DNA from: CAZWDL01 sp964632995 | Lineage (GTDB): Bacteria; Bacteroidota; Bacteroidia; Chitinophagales; Saprospiraceae | Length of the DNA stretch: 43,827 nucleotides | Direction of reading: 5' to 3' | Assembly (NCBI GenBank): GCA_964632995.1 | Contig: CAZWDL010000058.1 | Span: 1-43,827 of the forward strand | Shown here: piece after piece, positions 33,946 to 43,371 of the stretch | How the letters are laid out: every line of letters begins with the position of its first letter | How positions within the stretch are numbered: position 1 is the stretch's first letter | Made by a program: the position numbers and the translations under genes | Notes under the pieces: generated by a model | Told to the model about the DNA's origin: nothing | The model's input: the letters and a program-made list of their open reading frames with translations, nothing else | Databases searched by the model: none

Positions 33946-33990
33946 GACCAGAGAGGCCTTATCCCGAAAACGGGCCTATATCTTTCAGCT

Positions 33991-35403
33991 TTAAACCTCC
34001 TCTCTTTCTTCCCAAACCTTCAGTAACCAGGACCGCTCCGTCAGCGGTTGCATTTCCTGAATCTGCCGGCGTATGGCTTCCCAGTTGCGGGGGTTGATGC
34101 GCATGGTCTGGTGCAGGAGGTTGCAGAAGTTAAGATGCGTTTTCTTTAGCGATTGGGAAATATTTTTGTTGCGTCGCAGATAGGTGCTGAAAGCCGCCAG
34201 CGAAGACAGCATAGGTTCGATGGCATCTGATTCGTAGTAGGTCTTTATGAGCAGTACACGTGAACCGAGATGGTAACGAATATCCGAAAACGACAATTGA
34301 TTGAGATGGTCAAGCACCTCCCCGTAGTTTTTCCGGTGATAGTTCAGTTCGGCAAGACTGATATGGTAGGCGTCTTTTTTGTTTTTTGGCGGCAGGTATT
34401 CGTGATAGGTTTGGATGAACTCCTCAATCCAGTCATACCGGTTTAACATAAGCGCGACGCGGATAACATTAGTATAGGTGTGGGGCGATAGATAATCGCC
34501 CTCAAAAAGCGCCCTTCGCTTGATGCCTTCCAGGTAAAGATCAAGCGCCAGAGAGATGTAACGGTGTTCGCCTTTTCTGATATTGCGCAGGCAGAAGTTG
34601 ATGGCATACAGATAGACCTGGCGAAGCTCCTCCCTTTTAATACCTCCGCCCTTCTCGCGCAGCAGTTCCAGTAGTTGATCGAAGAAATGCTCACTGTCGG
34701 CCTGGCTTAGTGTGAGATAGATCTGAAGATAAATAGAAGTAAGCGGCGTTGGATCCGGTTTTTGTTGCAAATATCTTACTACTTCATCGGTAAAGTGCAG
34801 CTCATAATTGGAGGAAAAAATCTTTTCCCGGTTGAGCATTTCGCAGCTGTACTTGAGTTTGTTTAAAAAGTAATACTCGTCCAGGTCATCAGAGGCTTGC
34901 TGGAAATACTGATCAAAAACCTTACTGCGCATAATCATGGCGTGATCGCTGGCCAGTTCCGAAAGCTGATACCGGAAATAGCTCCGCTCGGCGTCCTCTT
35001 CTCCATCCAGGTTAATGCGTTCTACCGTCTTCTTGTACAGAAAACCGAAATGCTTATCAAGCTTGCGACTGGAAAAGGCCCGCAGCACGTGGTACTCTTC
35101 AAAGAAAGGATGGCTTTCGTAGTGCTGAACCGCCAGAAAGCGTTCAGCAAGTTTGAGCAGATAGTTCATCAGGTAGCTGAGTTGCTTGCCGTCAAAAGGA
35201 CCGCCGGGAAACAGCGCCTTCCATGCTTTTTCCTTTTCCAGTTTCTCCGCCGGAAAATCCGGGGATAAATCGTATAGGTATTCGACAAAACGCACCAGAT
35301 CCTGGTTGCTATTGAAATAGGGAGAAGCGACAAAATCTTTAAATTGCCGTAGTTCGTTGGCGTCAAAGGTTTCCAGGAGTGCTAACAATTTGCTTTTTTT
35401 CAT
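33991..35403 (-). CDS. large all-helical protein, unknown function
   Basis: A 470-residue soluble protein made of helices throughout, with TPR-like spacing (LALDLYLEGIKRRALFEGD, YHISLAELNYHRKNYGEVLDHL, HLNFCNLLHQTMRINPRNW). The N-terminus LLALLETFDANELRQFKDFV followed by SPYFNSNQDLVRFVEYLY is a pattern I have seen in Bacteroidota proteins of unknown role, probably protein-protein interaction modules. No enzyme motif or signal peptide. ATG 35403 is preferred over one at 35424. Convergent with feoB and divergent from the T9SS protein. Confidence 0.75.
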   Translation of the reverse strand: MKKSKLLALLETFDANELRQFKDFVASPYFNSNQDLVRFVEYLYDLSPDFPAEKLEKEKAWKALFPGGPFDGKQLSYLMNYLLKLAERFLAVQHYESHPFFEEYHVLRAFSSRKLDKHFGFLYKKTVERINLDGEEDAERSYFRYQLSELASDHAMIMRSKVFDQYFQQASDDLDEYYFLNKLKYSCEMLNREKIFSSNYELHFTDEVVRYLQQKPDPTPLTSIYLQIYLTLSQADSEHFFDQLLELLREKGGGIKREELRQVYLYAINFCLRNIRKGEHRYISLALDLYLEGIKRRALFEGDYLSPHTYTNVIRVALMLNRYDWIEEFIQTYHEYLPPKNKKDAYHISLAELNYHRKNYGEVLDHLNQLSFSDIRYHLGSRVLLIKTYYESDAIEPMLSSLAAFSTYLRRNKNISQSLKKTHLNFCNLLHQTMRINPRNWEAIRRQIQEMQPLTERSWLLKVWEEREEV

Positions 35404-35550
35404 GATTTTTCTGCCCTTTTTCAAAGGGAGTGTGAAAAAGTTATTTTATCAAATGTAAATTTATTTAATTTAAATTAAATATAAGTAATTGGTTTTCAGT
35501 TTTTTAATTAGTTTTTATTGTTACAAGTTAACGAATTTAAATCTTAAGGT

Positions 35551-36756
35551 ATGGAAATTATGACTGAAAAAGTCAGAAAAGTGTATTTGCCTGAGGGACT
35601 CCGGCGCCCTAAATTTGTAACTGTAAGCGAAAAGCAAAAACCCGTGAACAGAAGAATTAAATACATACTGCCCTTTTTAACCATGCTCGGTCTTATTCCG
35701 CTGAGCGCCCAGGAAACCCTGACGGTTTGGCCGGGAGACGCCAATAACAACGGCGTTGTCAACGGCGTGGATGTACTGTACTGGTCCGTTGCCCGTGGGG
35801 AAAGTGGTGCGATGCGCGATCGCGAAGATTCGCTCTGGAGCGAGCAGACGGTAGAGGCATGGGATATCAGCTTCCCCGACGGACTGAACTACGCTTACGC
35901 CGATTGCGACGGCAACGGAGTGATCAATGTCGCCGACTTACAAGTCATCCGACGCAACTTTCTCCGAGAGCGGGAAAATAATGTGCCCGATCTCTTTATC
36001 GAAGGATTCGAAGGTATAGATCCACCGCTGATACTGAGTTCCGACAGAGGATTCATACTGGAAGGGGAAACGGCGGAAGTTGATGTTTTTCTGGGCGATG
36101 AAAATATACCGGCGGAAGGCTTTTTCGGGATAACTTTCACGATCCCCTACGATCCCGAGCTGAAAAATAAGGATCAGCCGGCCATGTTCGAACTGGAAAG
36201 GGATAGCTGGCTGGGCCAGGAGAATGCCGAAGTTCGACAGTTTACCTACAATGATGAAGAACTGGGTAAAACACATATCGCGGTCTACCGCGTCCGTAAA
36301 GAAAATGCACCACCGGATGAAGGACGCATCGGCGTCTACACGATCATCGTAGTGGAAGATATAGCCCTGGGTGTAGAAAGTGTTGACCTGGGACTGGAGG
36401 ATGTGAAAATGGTGAGCCTGGATCTGACGGAACGTCCGGTCGCTTTGGATACGCTTTCCCTGGCGGTCGACCAGTCTACCAGTCGAGGTCCGGCAGTCAT
36501 TGACGATCCGCGACTGAAAGTTTTTCCCAATCCGGTTAATGACTGGACTACGGTGCGATGGACTGGTGAGGGCTACCCGATTAAGCAAATCGATATTTTC
36601 AATACGCTTGGTCAGCCCGTCCGCACCCTGCGCATGGATGAAGCCGGAGAAAAAGAACTTGAAATAGACCTGCACAACATGCCGCCGGGATTCTACCTCC
36701 TGCGCGTACATACCCGGGAAGGGCTGATTACGCGAACGATTAATAAACACAAGTGA
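35551..36756 (+). CDS. secreted dockerin-like protein with T9SS C-terminal sorting domain
   Basis: A 401-residue exported protein. The signal segment (IKYILPFLTMLGLIPLSAQ) comes after an unusually long 35-residue N-region. Two EF-hand-like dockerin motifs follow: GDANNNGVVNGVDVLYWS (about residue 65) and ADCDGNGVINVADLQVI (about 118), with an insertion between them. A beta-sandwich (cohesin-like or Ig-like) domain covers 150-300 (AEVDVFLGDENIPAEGFFGI). The last 80 residues are a type A T9SS sorting domain: VFPNPVNDWTTV, IFNTLGQPV, MPPGFYLLRVHT. It would be anchored to or released from the cell surface. Confidence 0.85.
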   Translation: MEIMTEKVRKVYLPEGLRRPKFVTVSEKQKPVNRRIKYILPFLTMLGLIPLSAQETLTVWPGDANNNGVVNGVDVLYWSVARGESGAMRDREDSLWSEQTVEAWDISFPDGLNYAYADCDGNGVINVADLQVIRRNFLRERENNVPDLFIEGFEGIDPPLILSSDRGFILEGETAEVDVFLGDENIPAEGFFGITFTIPYDPELKNKDQPAMFELERDSWLGQENAEVRQFTYNDEELGKTHIAVYRVRKENAPPDEGRIGVYTIIVVEDIALGVESVDLGLEDVKMVSLDLTERPVALDTLSLAVDQSTSRGPAVIDDPRLKVFPNPVNDWTTVRWTGEGYPIKQIDIFNTLGQPVRTLRMDEAGEKELEIDLHNMPPGFYLLRVHTREGLITRTINKHK

Positions 36757-36947
36757 TCACAAATAAATGGCCTTAGCGCTACCCCCTGAGCTTTATGCTT
36801 ATACCGGAAAACGATCCGGGTATTTTTGAAGAATGTTCGTTTGACATACATAATCCCGTGAACAACCGGGGTCGTCGACTACGGCCCCTGTCCCAAAAAC
36901 TTAGTGCAAACGCTTTTTTCTAACTCAAACAATTAAACACTAATTCC

Positions 36948-37988
36948 ATGAATATCAAATTGCTACTGGGGGTAGCACTGCTGAGCATGATTTTACTGGT
37001 CAGTTCCTGTAACGAGGATCAATCTTTTCAGCCTGACTTTAGCCGCTATACCCTGTTTTCCGTTAGTCTGACCGATAACCCGACCGATCTGCAGGAAGTC
37101 AATATCGACCTCAAGTCAGTCGTCATTCTCGGAGAAGGAGAGCGGCAAACACTGGAACTGGACACGGAAGCGGGTATTTACAACCTGCTCGACTACCAGG
37201 ACGGCCTTGACACCGTAATCGCTGCTGATGTTATCGAACTGGACTTCATTAAAGAAATCCGCCTGATACTGGGAGATAACAACTTTGTGGTGACCTCCGT
37301 CGGAGAGGAATTTCCGATGAAAGTTCCTTCGGGAAGCCAGTCGGGACTGAAAATTAAAACCTGTGTCGACCTGACCGAAACGATGGAATACGGATTGTTG
37401 ATCGACTTCGATGCCGATAAATCGGTCGTACGGCAAGGCAACGGCCGCTATCTCCTCAAACCCGTAATACAGGTATTGAATGAAGACGGTCGCTGTGATG
37501 ACGATGGAGACGACAACGATTATGAGGAGGATGAGGAAGAAGAAAACGAGGAAGAACTCTCCTTTGAAGATCTGCCGGAAGATGCACAGCTCTTTCTGGA
37601 AGAAAACTACGAGGGATACGAATTTAGTATAGCCTCCGATATCCTCTGCGGCATGGAAGATGCTGCCTTCCGGGTGAAAGCCGAACAGGAAGTGGATGGC
37701 GAAACCAATAAGCAGTATATCTTTTTCGATGCTGAGGGTGGGCTCATTCAGATACTGACACCGATTGCACCGGAAGTCCTGCCGACGGCTGTAGAAGATG
37801 CACTGAACAGCGGGTATCCCGCCTTCGAACTGGAGGTAGAAACCATTTTCGAGGTGGATCGGGGACAATCAGAAGAGGATCCGGCTATTTATCAGGTACT
37901 CCTGGAGCATCGCGGTAATGACCGCCTTCTGGAAGTGACGATCGATGAAGAAGCAACCGTACTCTGCGAACTGGAGATAGAAGAGTAG
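36948..37988 (+). CDS. DUF4382-like lipoprotein with acidic linker and PepSY-like C-terminus
   Basis: A 346-residue lipoprotein: signal peptide with lipobox (LLVSSC). Residues 30-180 look like a DUF4382 domain (LFSVSLTDNPTDLQEVNIDL, then IKEIRLILGDNNFVV and LKPVIQVLNEDG). A run of Asp and Glu spans about 184-205. The rest resembles two PepSY-like repeats (LPEDAQLFLEENYEGYEFSI; LPTAVEDALNSGYPAFELEV). Possibly a surface-exposed binding protein. It lies 191 bases after the T9SS protein on the same strand and ends with a strong terminator about 100 bases downstream. Confidence 0.75.
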   Translation: MNIKLLLGVALLSMILLVSSCNEDQSFQPDFSRYTLFSVSLTDNPTDLQEVNIDLKSVVILGEGERQTLELDTEAGIYNLLDYQDGLDTVIAADVIELDFIKEIRLILGDNNFVVTSVGEEFPMKVPSGSQSGLKIKTCVDLTETMEYGLLIDFDADKSVVRQGNGRYLLKPVIQVLNEDGRCDDDGDDNDYEEDEEEENEEELSFEDLPEDAQLFLEENYEGYEFSIASDILCGMEDAAFRVKAEQEVDGETNKQYIFFDAEGGLIQILTPIAPEVLPTAVEDALNSGYPAFELEVETIFEVDRGQSEEDPAIYQVLLEHRGNDRLLEVTIDEEATVLCELEIEE

Positions 37989-38090
37989 TCCCGGATTGTA
38001 CCAAACAAGAATTTTTTAAACGCATTATAAGAGACATTACATTGGGGTAATGGGGTAGTGTTTTAAGCACTTCACATGCTTAAAATGGCG

Positions 38091-38124
38091 GACCAGGCCG
38101 AGAGGCCTGGTCTCTTTTTTTTTA
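38091..38124 (+). terminator. rho-independent terminator
   Basis: GACCAGGCC pairs with GGCCTGGTC around a GAGA tetraloop, followed by nine or more T. It ends the DUF4382-like transcript. The remaining 160 bases before queG hold no clear gene. Confidence 0.92.
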
Positions 38125-38288
38125 CCGTTCGCCGTTCGCTTTTCCCTTATCCCAGGCCTTCGGTGACAATCCCCGCTTCATCTGTGCCGGAAACGGCTGG
38201 CTGTCAGAAGAAAGCTTGAGTGTCCTTTGGCTCAATCTCTGATATCCTGCATACAGCGAACCGCAGAAGGCATTCAGTGTTTCCGTCT

Positions 38289-39218
38289 TTACTTCTCCAG
38301 AAAGCGAATATTTCTTTTCAGTCCTTCGTACTTCGTTCTTTTTACAGCCGACTTTCTAAACACTTGCCGAAAAGTCTCTTCCGTAAGTTCTTCCCACTCT
38401 CTTTTCGTCATATCCAGCAATTGCGGATGCGGCTCAAAAGCAGGCTCCTGATGCGGCTTCGAAAAGCGATTCCAGGGGCACACTTCCTGGCAGATATCAC
38501 AGCCGAACATCCAGTTTTCCATCGTACCCCGGAATTCATCCGGGATGGCTTCCCGCAACTCAATAGTCAGATAAGAAATGCACTTGCTGCCGTCCACAAG
38601 GTAACCCTCCGGGGCGATAGCGTCGGTGGGACAGGCTTCGATGCAGCGGCGGCAGGTACCGCAGTAATCCTTCATGGGGCCGTCGGGGGTCAGCTCCAGA
38701 TCGATGATGAGCTCGGCGAGAAAGAAGTAGGAACCGGCTTTCGGATGAATCAGTAAAGTGTTTTTGCCGACCCAGCCGTTGCCGCTGCGACGCGCCCAGT
38801 CGCGCTCCAGGACGGGGGCGGAGTCGACAAAGCAACGACCCTCTATTTCCCCGATCTGCTCGTGCAGGAATTGCAGCAGACTCTTGAGCTTGGGCTTGAG
38901 AACGTAATGGTAGTCTTTTCCGTAAGCGTAGCGCGAAATTTTGGGCGCCTCGGGATCTTGCCGGCGCTGTTCGGGATAGTAGTTGTACAGCAGGCTGACA
39001 ACCGACTTGGCGCCAGGCACCAGCCTGCGGGGATCGACGCGCTTGTCAAAATGCTTAGCCATATAATGCATCTGACCGTGCAGGCCGCGGTTGAGCCAGG
39101 CTTCCAGGCGGCGGGCTTCGTCGTCCAGCCTTCCGGCTTTGGATATGCCGACAAAGGAGAAGCCCAACCGCTGCGCCTCTTCCCTAAGTAGCTGTGTTCT
39201 CTTTTCTCTGTTCATCAC
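38289..39218 (-). CDS. queG: epoxyqueuosine reductase
   Basis: Last enzyme of queuosine tRNA modification, reducing epoxyqueuosine with B12 and two [4Fe-4S] clusters. The N-domain carries LGFSFVGISKAG and LHGQMHYMAKHFDKRVDP; the Asp proton donor is in the VDSAPVLERDWAR block. The two cluster motifs are CGTCRRCIEACPTDAI and CDICQEVCPWN. Length is 309, usual for QueG without the C-terminal HEAT repeats. It stands alone on the minus strand; start is one of the two adjacent Met codons. Confidence 0.95.
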   Translation of the reverse strand: MMNREKRTQLLREEAQRLGFSFVGISKAGRLDDEARRLEAWLNRGLHGQMHYMAKHFDKRVDPRRLVPGAKSVVSLLYNYYPEQRRQDPEAPKISRYAYGKDYHYVLKPKLKSLLQFLHEQIGEIEGRCFVDSAPVLERDWARRSGNGWVGKNTLLIHPKAGSYFFLAELIIDLELTPDGPMKDYCGTCRRCIEACPTDAIAPEGYLVDGSKCISYLTIELREAIPDEFRGTMENWMFGCDICQEVCPWNRFSKPHQEPAFEPHPQLLDMTKREWEELTEETFRQVFRKSAVKRTKYEGLKRNIRFLEK

Positions 39219-39296
39219 GTATTCCGCTTCTCCTTTCTCTTAAATAGAAAGTTACTATTCACCATTCTGGCTTCGCCAGGAATGTTTTTCAAAAAG

Positions 39297-39364
39297 CCAC
39301 TGATCATACAGATTTTCACGGATTTCCCAAAATGATAATCTGTGAAAATCCGTGTGATCCGTGG
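39297..39364. repeat. imperfect palindrome (CCAC...GTGG)
   Basis: Arms of about 28 bases with four mismatches, built from GATTTTCAC / GTGAAAATC, flank a 10-base loop. Such CCAC...ATCTGTG...GTGG sequences occur as dispersed intergenic repeats in several phyla. The rest of the 39219-39617 gap is AT-rich leader with no gene. Confidence 0.8.
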
Positions 39365-39617
39365 TAAAAATAAAAAATATCGCCGCATAGCGGCAAGGCT
39401 GAACAGCTACAATAGAAATTCTATTCCAGAAGATAGTTTTGCTATCGGGGCTTCAAGTTATAAATATAACAGAATTCGCCTCTTGTTGACAAAGATCATT
39501 GCAGCTGGATGATTAGTATCATTTTTGAAATATGAGCTGAAACTTATATTTGAATTAAGAAAAACAACAAAGAGTTCAATAACCTGCTCTTTTCTTAGAG
39601 CCACAAAACTTACCACT

Positions 39618-40556
39618 ATGTTTGCCAACCAATCTTTCACGTCTACGGACCTCTTAATAGGAATGGCCATCGGCTTTGTTGTCTTAATGGCTATCATCTT
39701 TATAGGAAGGTATATTTTTGCTCACCGCGGTAAAGACTTAGCCGAAAAGTACGAGGGCAAGTCACGGAAGTTGTCACTCAGAGCCCGCAACAAATATCCC
39801 GAAGTCGATGTGTTGAGTATGCGTAGCTTATTCCTGCGCTTCGGATTAATCGGGACCCTGGCGCTGGTCGTCCTGGCTTTTAACTGGACGCTTTACGAAA
39901 AAGACGTACTCATCCCGGAGGACGCTCTCAGCATGGATGAGGAAATTGAAATCGAAGTGCCGCGCAGCGCGGAACCCCCGCCGCCGCCTCCTCCTCCGCC
40001 GCCGCCAGTCATCGAAGAAGTACCCAATGAGCTGGTGCTGGAAACGGATGAAGATTTCGAATTCGTCGATCAGTCGGTAGATATGGAAACCGCTATAGAA
40101 GCGCCCAAATTTGTCGAGAATGCAAAGGATGATGCTCCGCCGCCGCCTCCACCTCCTCCTCCGCCGCCCGAGCCGAAAGTAAAGGAAATCTTCAAAGTAG
40201 TTGAGGAAATGCCCCGCTTCCCGGGTTGTGAAGATCTGGCTTCGCTGGATGAGGTTAAAGCCTGCTCGAATCAGAAACTGCTCGAATATATCTACGCTAA
40301 TATCCGCTACCCACAGATCGCCCGCGAGAACGGCATCGAAGGTACGGTGGTTGTACAGTTCGTCGTCAATAAGGACGGTAGTGTTACTGATATGAAGCTG
40401 CTGCGCGATATCGGAGCCAAGTGCGGAGATGAAGCCATGCGGATCGTAGAAGGCATGAACGAGATGGAAAAGAATTGGATCCCAGGTAAGCAAAGAGGAA
40501 AACCGGTTAACGTCATGTTCACACTGCCGATCAAGTTTAAACTCGAATACCAGTGA
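39618..40556 (+). CDS. TonB-family energy-transducing protein
   Basis: A 312-residue membrane protein that links the proton gradient to outer-membrane transport. Two membrane helices lie near the N-terminus (LLIGMAIGFVVLMAIIFIG; FGLIGTLALVVLAFNWTLY) with a basic loop between, unlike the single anchor of classical TonB. Two proline runs (11 and 11 residues) flank an acidic segment. The C-terminal TonB domain reads YIYANIRYPQIARENGIEGT, then FVVNKDGSVTDMKLLRDIG and VMFTLPIKFKLEY. ATG 39618 is preferred; a TTG at 39525 would extend it through non-protein-like sequence. No ExbB/ExbD neighbours. Confidence 0.9.
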   Translation: MFANQSFTSTDLLIGMAIGFVVLMAIIFIGRYIFAHRGKDLAEKYEGKSRKLSLRARNKYPEVDVLSMRSLFLRFGLIGTLALVVLAFNWTLYEKDVLIPEDALSMDEEIEIEVPRSAEPPPPPPPPPPPVIEEVPNELVLETDEDFEFVDQSVDMETAIEAPKFVENAKDDAPPPPPPPPPPPEPKVKEIFKVVEEMPRFPGCEDLASLDEVKACSNQKLLEYIYANIRYPQIARENGIEGTVVVQFVVNKDGSVTDMKLLRDIGAKCGDEAMRIVEGMNEMEKNWIPGKQRGKPVNVMFTLPIKFKLEYQ

Positions 40557-40560
40557 TGTA

Positions 40561-40631
40561 AAGTCGGAAGTCGGAAGTGGGAAGTCGGAAATTCCAAAGC
40601 TTCCGAATTCCGACTTCCCACTTCCGACTTT
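40561..40631. repeat. heptanucleotide array in inverted arms
   Basis: Left arm AAGTCGG, AAGTCGG, AAGTGGG, AAGTCGG; right arm the complementary CTTCCGA-type units, joined through an AAGCTT centre. Nearly complete pairing gives a stem of about 30 bp. It begins four bases after the TonB-family stop, so it may act as the end of that transcript. Confidence 0.9.
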
Positions 40632-40660
40632 CTATGGGTGAAGAATATAGTGGTATGTTG

Positions 40661-40695
40661 CCCCCTCGTGGCCGAAAAGGTTGGGAGGGGGTTTC
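40661..40695 (+). terminator. hairpin with short T-run
   Basis: CCCCCT pairs with AGGGGG with an inner GGCC/AGGTT stem and GAAA loop, then TTTCTT. It probably ends the TonB-family transcript, after the heptamer palindrome. Confidence 0.55.
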
Positions 40696-40731
40696 TTATT
40701 GGGGATGATTATAGCGGAAGTTCATCGGCTC

Positions 40732-40775
40732 GTCTATTCCTCCCCGCTCATTGTCTTAGCCGGGAGGAATAGATG
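40732..40775. repeat. inverted repeat downstream of uvrD
   Basis: TCTATTCCTCCC (40733-40744) pairs exactly with GGGAGGAATAGA (40762-40773). A second perfect palindrome (ACTAGTACAC with GTGTACTAGT, 40867-40893) overlaps the uvrD stop codon. Both lie in the convergent gap and may serve as transcription ends. Confidence 0.75.
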
Positions 40776-40888
40776 ACCGCGATGGGTTTGCTTCGTCTGG
40801 CCTCGGTCTAGCGGCCGTTCTCTCCTTGCTTTGGGCTGCTGGTTAAACTTTCCTAGTTTCGAAGCCACTAGTACACAGTGTAAGTGTA

Positions 40889-43180
40889 CTAGTCCAGTAT
40901 CTGCAGCTTTGCAAACCGCAGCATAATCCGTCGCTGCGGATTGTCGATTCCGTTGAAGTAGATTGTCGCCACCCGGTTGTTCTTCCCACCGTCGATGCTG
41001 AGCACTTTGCCTTCGCCGAATTTGAGGTGCATTACCTTCATGCCCGCCTGAATTTTACCGGCCGGGCTGGGCTGGAAGGTGCTGGGATCAGCGCGCAGTT
41101 GCGGTTCGAGGTTGCGGCGCGGCTGCTTGAAGAGTCCACTGACGCGGGCGCCGCCGTTGCTGCCTTCCAGGCCGCCGGAGCGGGGTCGGATAGAGCTGGT
41201 GGATTCCAGGTGATCGATCGGCACTTCCTCGATGAAGCGGCTGGGTTCATTGTAGCGCATGGTGCCGTAGCGGTAGCGGCTGTTGGCGTAGGAGATGGTC
41301 AGGTATTGCTCGGCGCGGGTGATGGCTACGTAGAAGAGGCGGCGTTCTTCTTCGATGGCCTCGGCGGTATCCATGGACATGAAAGAGGGGAATAGTTTTT
41401 CTTCCAGACCCACCAGGAATACCGATTTGAATTCCAGTCCTTTGGCCGAATGCACCGACATGAGGGTGACGCGGTCGCCGTCGGTATCTTCGTTGTCGAG
41501 GTCGGTCAGCAGTGCGATGTTCTGCAGGTAGGTAGCCAGCGACTTATCAGGAATGGTTTCGGTATCGATGGCGGAGTCCTCCTCGACGAAGGCGTTGACG
41601 CCGTCGAGCAGGGCGTTGAGATTATCGAGGCGGCCGATGCCTTCTACTGTGGTATCTCTTTTAAGCAGATCGAGCAGCCCGGATTGCCTGGCGATGTACT
41701 CTGCGGTTTCGTAGGCGTCTTTTTCCTCAGACTTTTTGATGAACTGCCGGATCATTTGCTGAAAGTCGCGCAGTGCGTTTTTGGCGCGGGTGCCTACTTT
41801 GACCTGGTTAAGCACCTCCCACATCGGTTTGCCGGTCTGGTCGGCAAGTTCGCTGATCTTGTCCAGCGTGGCCTGGCCGATACCGCGGCGGGGGAAGTTG
41901 ATGATGCGGCGCAGCGCCTCGTCATCGCGCTGGTTGACGGTCATCCGCAGGTAGGCGATGAGGTCCTTGACTTCCTTGCGCTGGTAGAAGGAAAGCCCCC
42001 CGAAGACCCGGTAGGGAACATTGTAGCGGCGCAGGTATTCTTCAAAGACCCTGGACTGGGCGTTAGTGCGGTAGAGAATAGCAATATCGCTGTTGCTGAG
42101 ATGGAAGCGGTTTTTCTGTTCAAGGATGGTGTCGGCGACGCGCTTGCCTTCCTCGCCGTCGGTCATGGCTTTGATCATGTTGATCTTTTGCCCGGTACCC
42201 TTATCCGACCAGATGCGTTTCTGGATCTGCCGGTGGTTATTCAGGATAACCTCGTTGGCAGCCTGCACGATGTGTTCGGTAGAGCGGTAGTTTTGCTCCA
42301 GCTTGAACACCTGTATGCCATGGTTTTTAAAATCCTCTTCGAAGTCGAGCATGTTCTGAATGGTGGCGCCGCGGAAGGCGTAGATGCTCTGCGCGTCGTC
42401 ACCCACTACGCAGACGTTGCGCGGGCTGCCCTCGTAGTTGACCAGCTTGCGCAAAATAGCGTACTGCAGGTGGTTGGTGTCCTGGAACTCATCGACTAGC
42501 AGGTAGCGGAATTTCTCGCGATATTTGTCGACTACACCGTCCGGATTTTTCTGCAGCAGCTCGTAGAGGCGGTACAGCAGATCGTCGAAGTCCATCGCGC
42601 CCGATCGCTTACAGCGGGCAGCGTACTTTCGATAGATGGTGTAGAGCTGCGGGCGCTTCGACATGTGGTCCTGCTGCCGCAACTCCTGATCCTGCTCGTA
42701 CAGCTTCGGTGTGATCAGGTTGCTCTTGGCCGAGCTGATCCGCGAGCGGACGGTATTGACATTGTAGGCTTCTTTATTCAGCGCCATTTCCCGGATAATG
42801 TCGGAGATAACGCTTTTAGTGTCATCCGTATCGTAGATGGTGAAGTTAGACGGATAGCCTATTTTCTCGGCTTCCACGCGCAGAATACGCGCAAAGATGG
42901 AGTGGAAGGTGCCGGCCCATACCCGGTTGGCGCGGGGCCCCACCACATTGGCGATTCGTTCTTTCATCTCCCGAGCCGCCTTGTTGGTAAAGGTGAGTGA
43001 GAGGATTTCCCACGGCGCCACCCCCGATTCGATGAGATGAGCGATTCGATAGGTCAGCACCCGCGTTTTTCCAGAGCCCGGTCCCGCTACTACGAGCACC
43101 GGTCCCTCTGTAGTGGTCACGGCTTTTCGCTGTATCTCATTGAGTTCTTGCAAATACGTCTTTTCCGTCGATTCCGCCAT
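40889..43180 (-). CDS. uvrD: UvrD/PcrA-type DNA helicase
   Basis: ATP-driven 3'-5' helicase of 763 residues for nucleotide-excision and mismatch repair and replication restart. Superfamily 1A motifs in order: Q motif LNEIQRKAV, Walker A VAGPGSGKTR, SLTFTNKAAREM (Ia), LLVDEFQDTN (II), GDDAQSIYAFRGA (III), LEQNYRST (IV), VTLMSVHSAKGLEFKSVFLV (V) and ERRLFYVAITRA (VI). The C-terminal segment ends in a Tudor-like fold (VMHLKFGEGKVLSIDG) as in PcrA. Complete. A 190-base leader precedes it, without other genes. Confidence 0.97.
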   Translation of the reverse strand: MAESTEKTYLQELNEIQRKAVTTTEGPVLVVAGPGSGKTRVLTYRIAHLIESGVAPWEILSLTFTNKAAREMKERIANVVGPRANRVWAGTFHSIFARILRVEAEKIGYPSNFTIYDTDDTKSVISDIIREMALNKEAYNVNTVRSRISSAKSNLITPKLYEQDQELRQQDHMSKRPQLYTIYRKYAARCKRSGAMDFDDLLYRLYELLQKNPDGVVDKYREKFRYLLVDEFQDTNHLQYAILRKLVNYEGSPRNVCVVGDDAQSIYAFRGATIQNMLDFEEDFKNHGIQVFKLEQNYRSTEHIVQAANEVILNNHRQIQKRIWSDKGTGQKINMIKAMTDGEEGKRVADTILEQKNRFHLSNSDIAILYRTNAQSRVFEEYLRRYNVPYRVFGGLSFYQRKEVKDLIAYLRMTVNQRDDEALRRIINFPRRGIGQATLDKISELADQTGKPMWEVLNQVKVGTRAKNALRDFQQMIRQFIKKSEEKDAYETAEYIARQSGLLDLLKRDTTVEGIGRLDNLNALLDGVNAFVEEDSAIDTETIPDKSLATYLQNIALLTDLDNEDTDGDRVTLMSVHSAKGLEFKSVFLVGLEEKLFPSFMSMDTAEAIEEERRLFYVAITRAEQYLTISYANSRYRYGTMRYNEPSRFIEEVPIDHLESTSSIRPRSGGLEGSNGGARVSGLFKQPRRNLEPQLRADPSTFQPSPAGKIQAGMKVMHLKFGEGKVLSIDGGKNNRVATIYFNGIDNPQRRIMLRFAKLQILD

Positions 43181-43371
43181 TGATGAAAGGTGTTTTTTTA
43201 GTCTAAAAGGGAAGTGTTATCGGCTTAATAACATTTAAAACACGAGCCCGCTTTGAATCATTCCACAAAGGTAAGAAAAATGGTAGAGGGATTGGGGTAG
43301 AGAGTAGAGGGACAAGGGCAGAGAGTCCGTAAAACTTTTGGGAATCCGGAAATGTAACTCAAGAACACTCA

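Noticed and set aside
35938..36750. Minus-strand open frame opposite the T9SS protein
   Set aside because: It lacks a signal peptide or recognisable domain, while the plus frame has a full export, dockerin and sorting architecture. The frames opposite the DUF4382-like gene (37116-37868) and the FadB-like gene (25510-26418) were dropped for the same reason.
38122..38290. Minus-strand frame after queG ending in SPKAWDKGKANGER
   Set aside because: About 55 codons without a stop and of protein-like composition, but no start and no recognised family; the end overlaps the T-run of a terminator on the other strand. Too weak to call.
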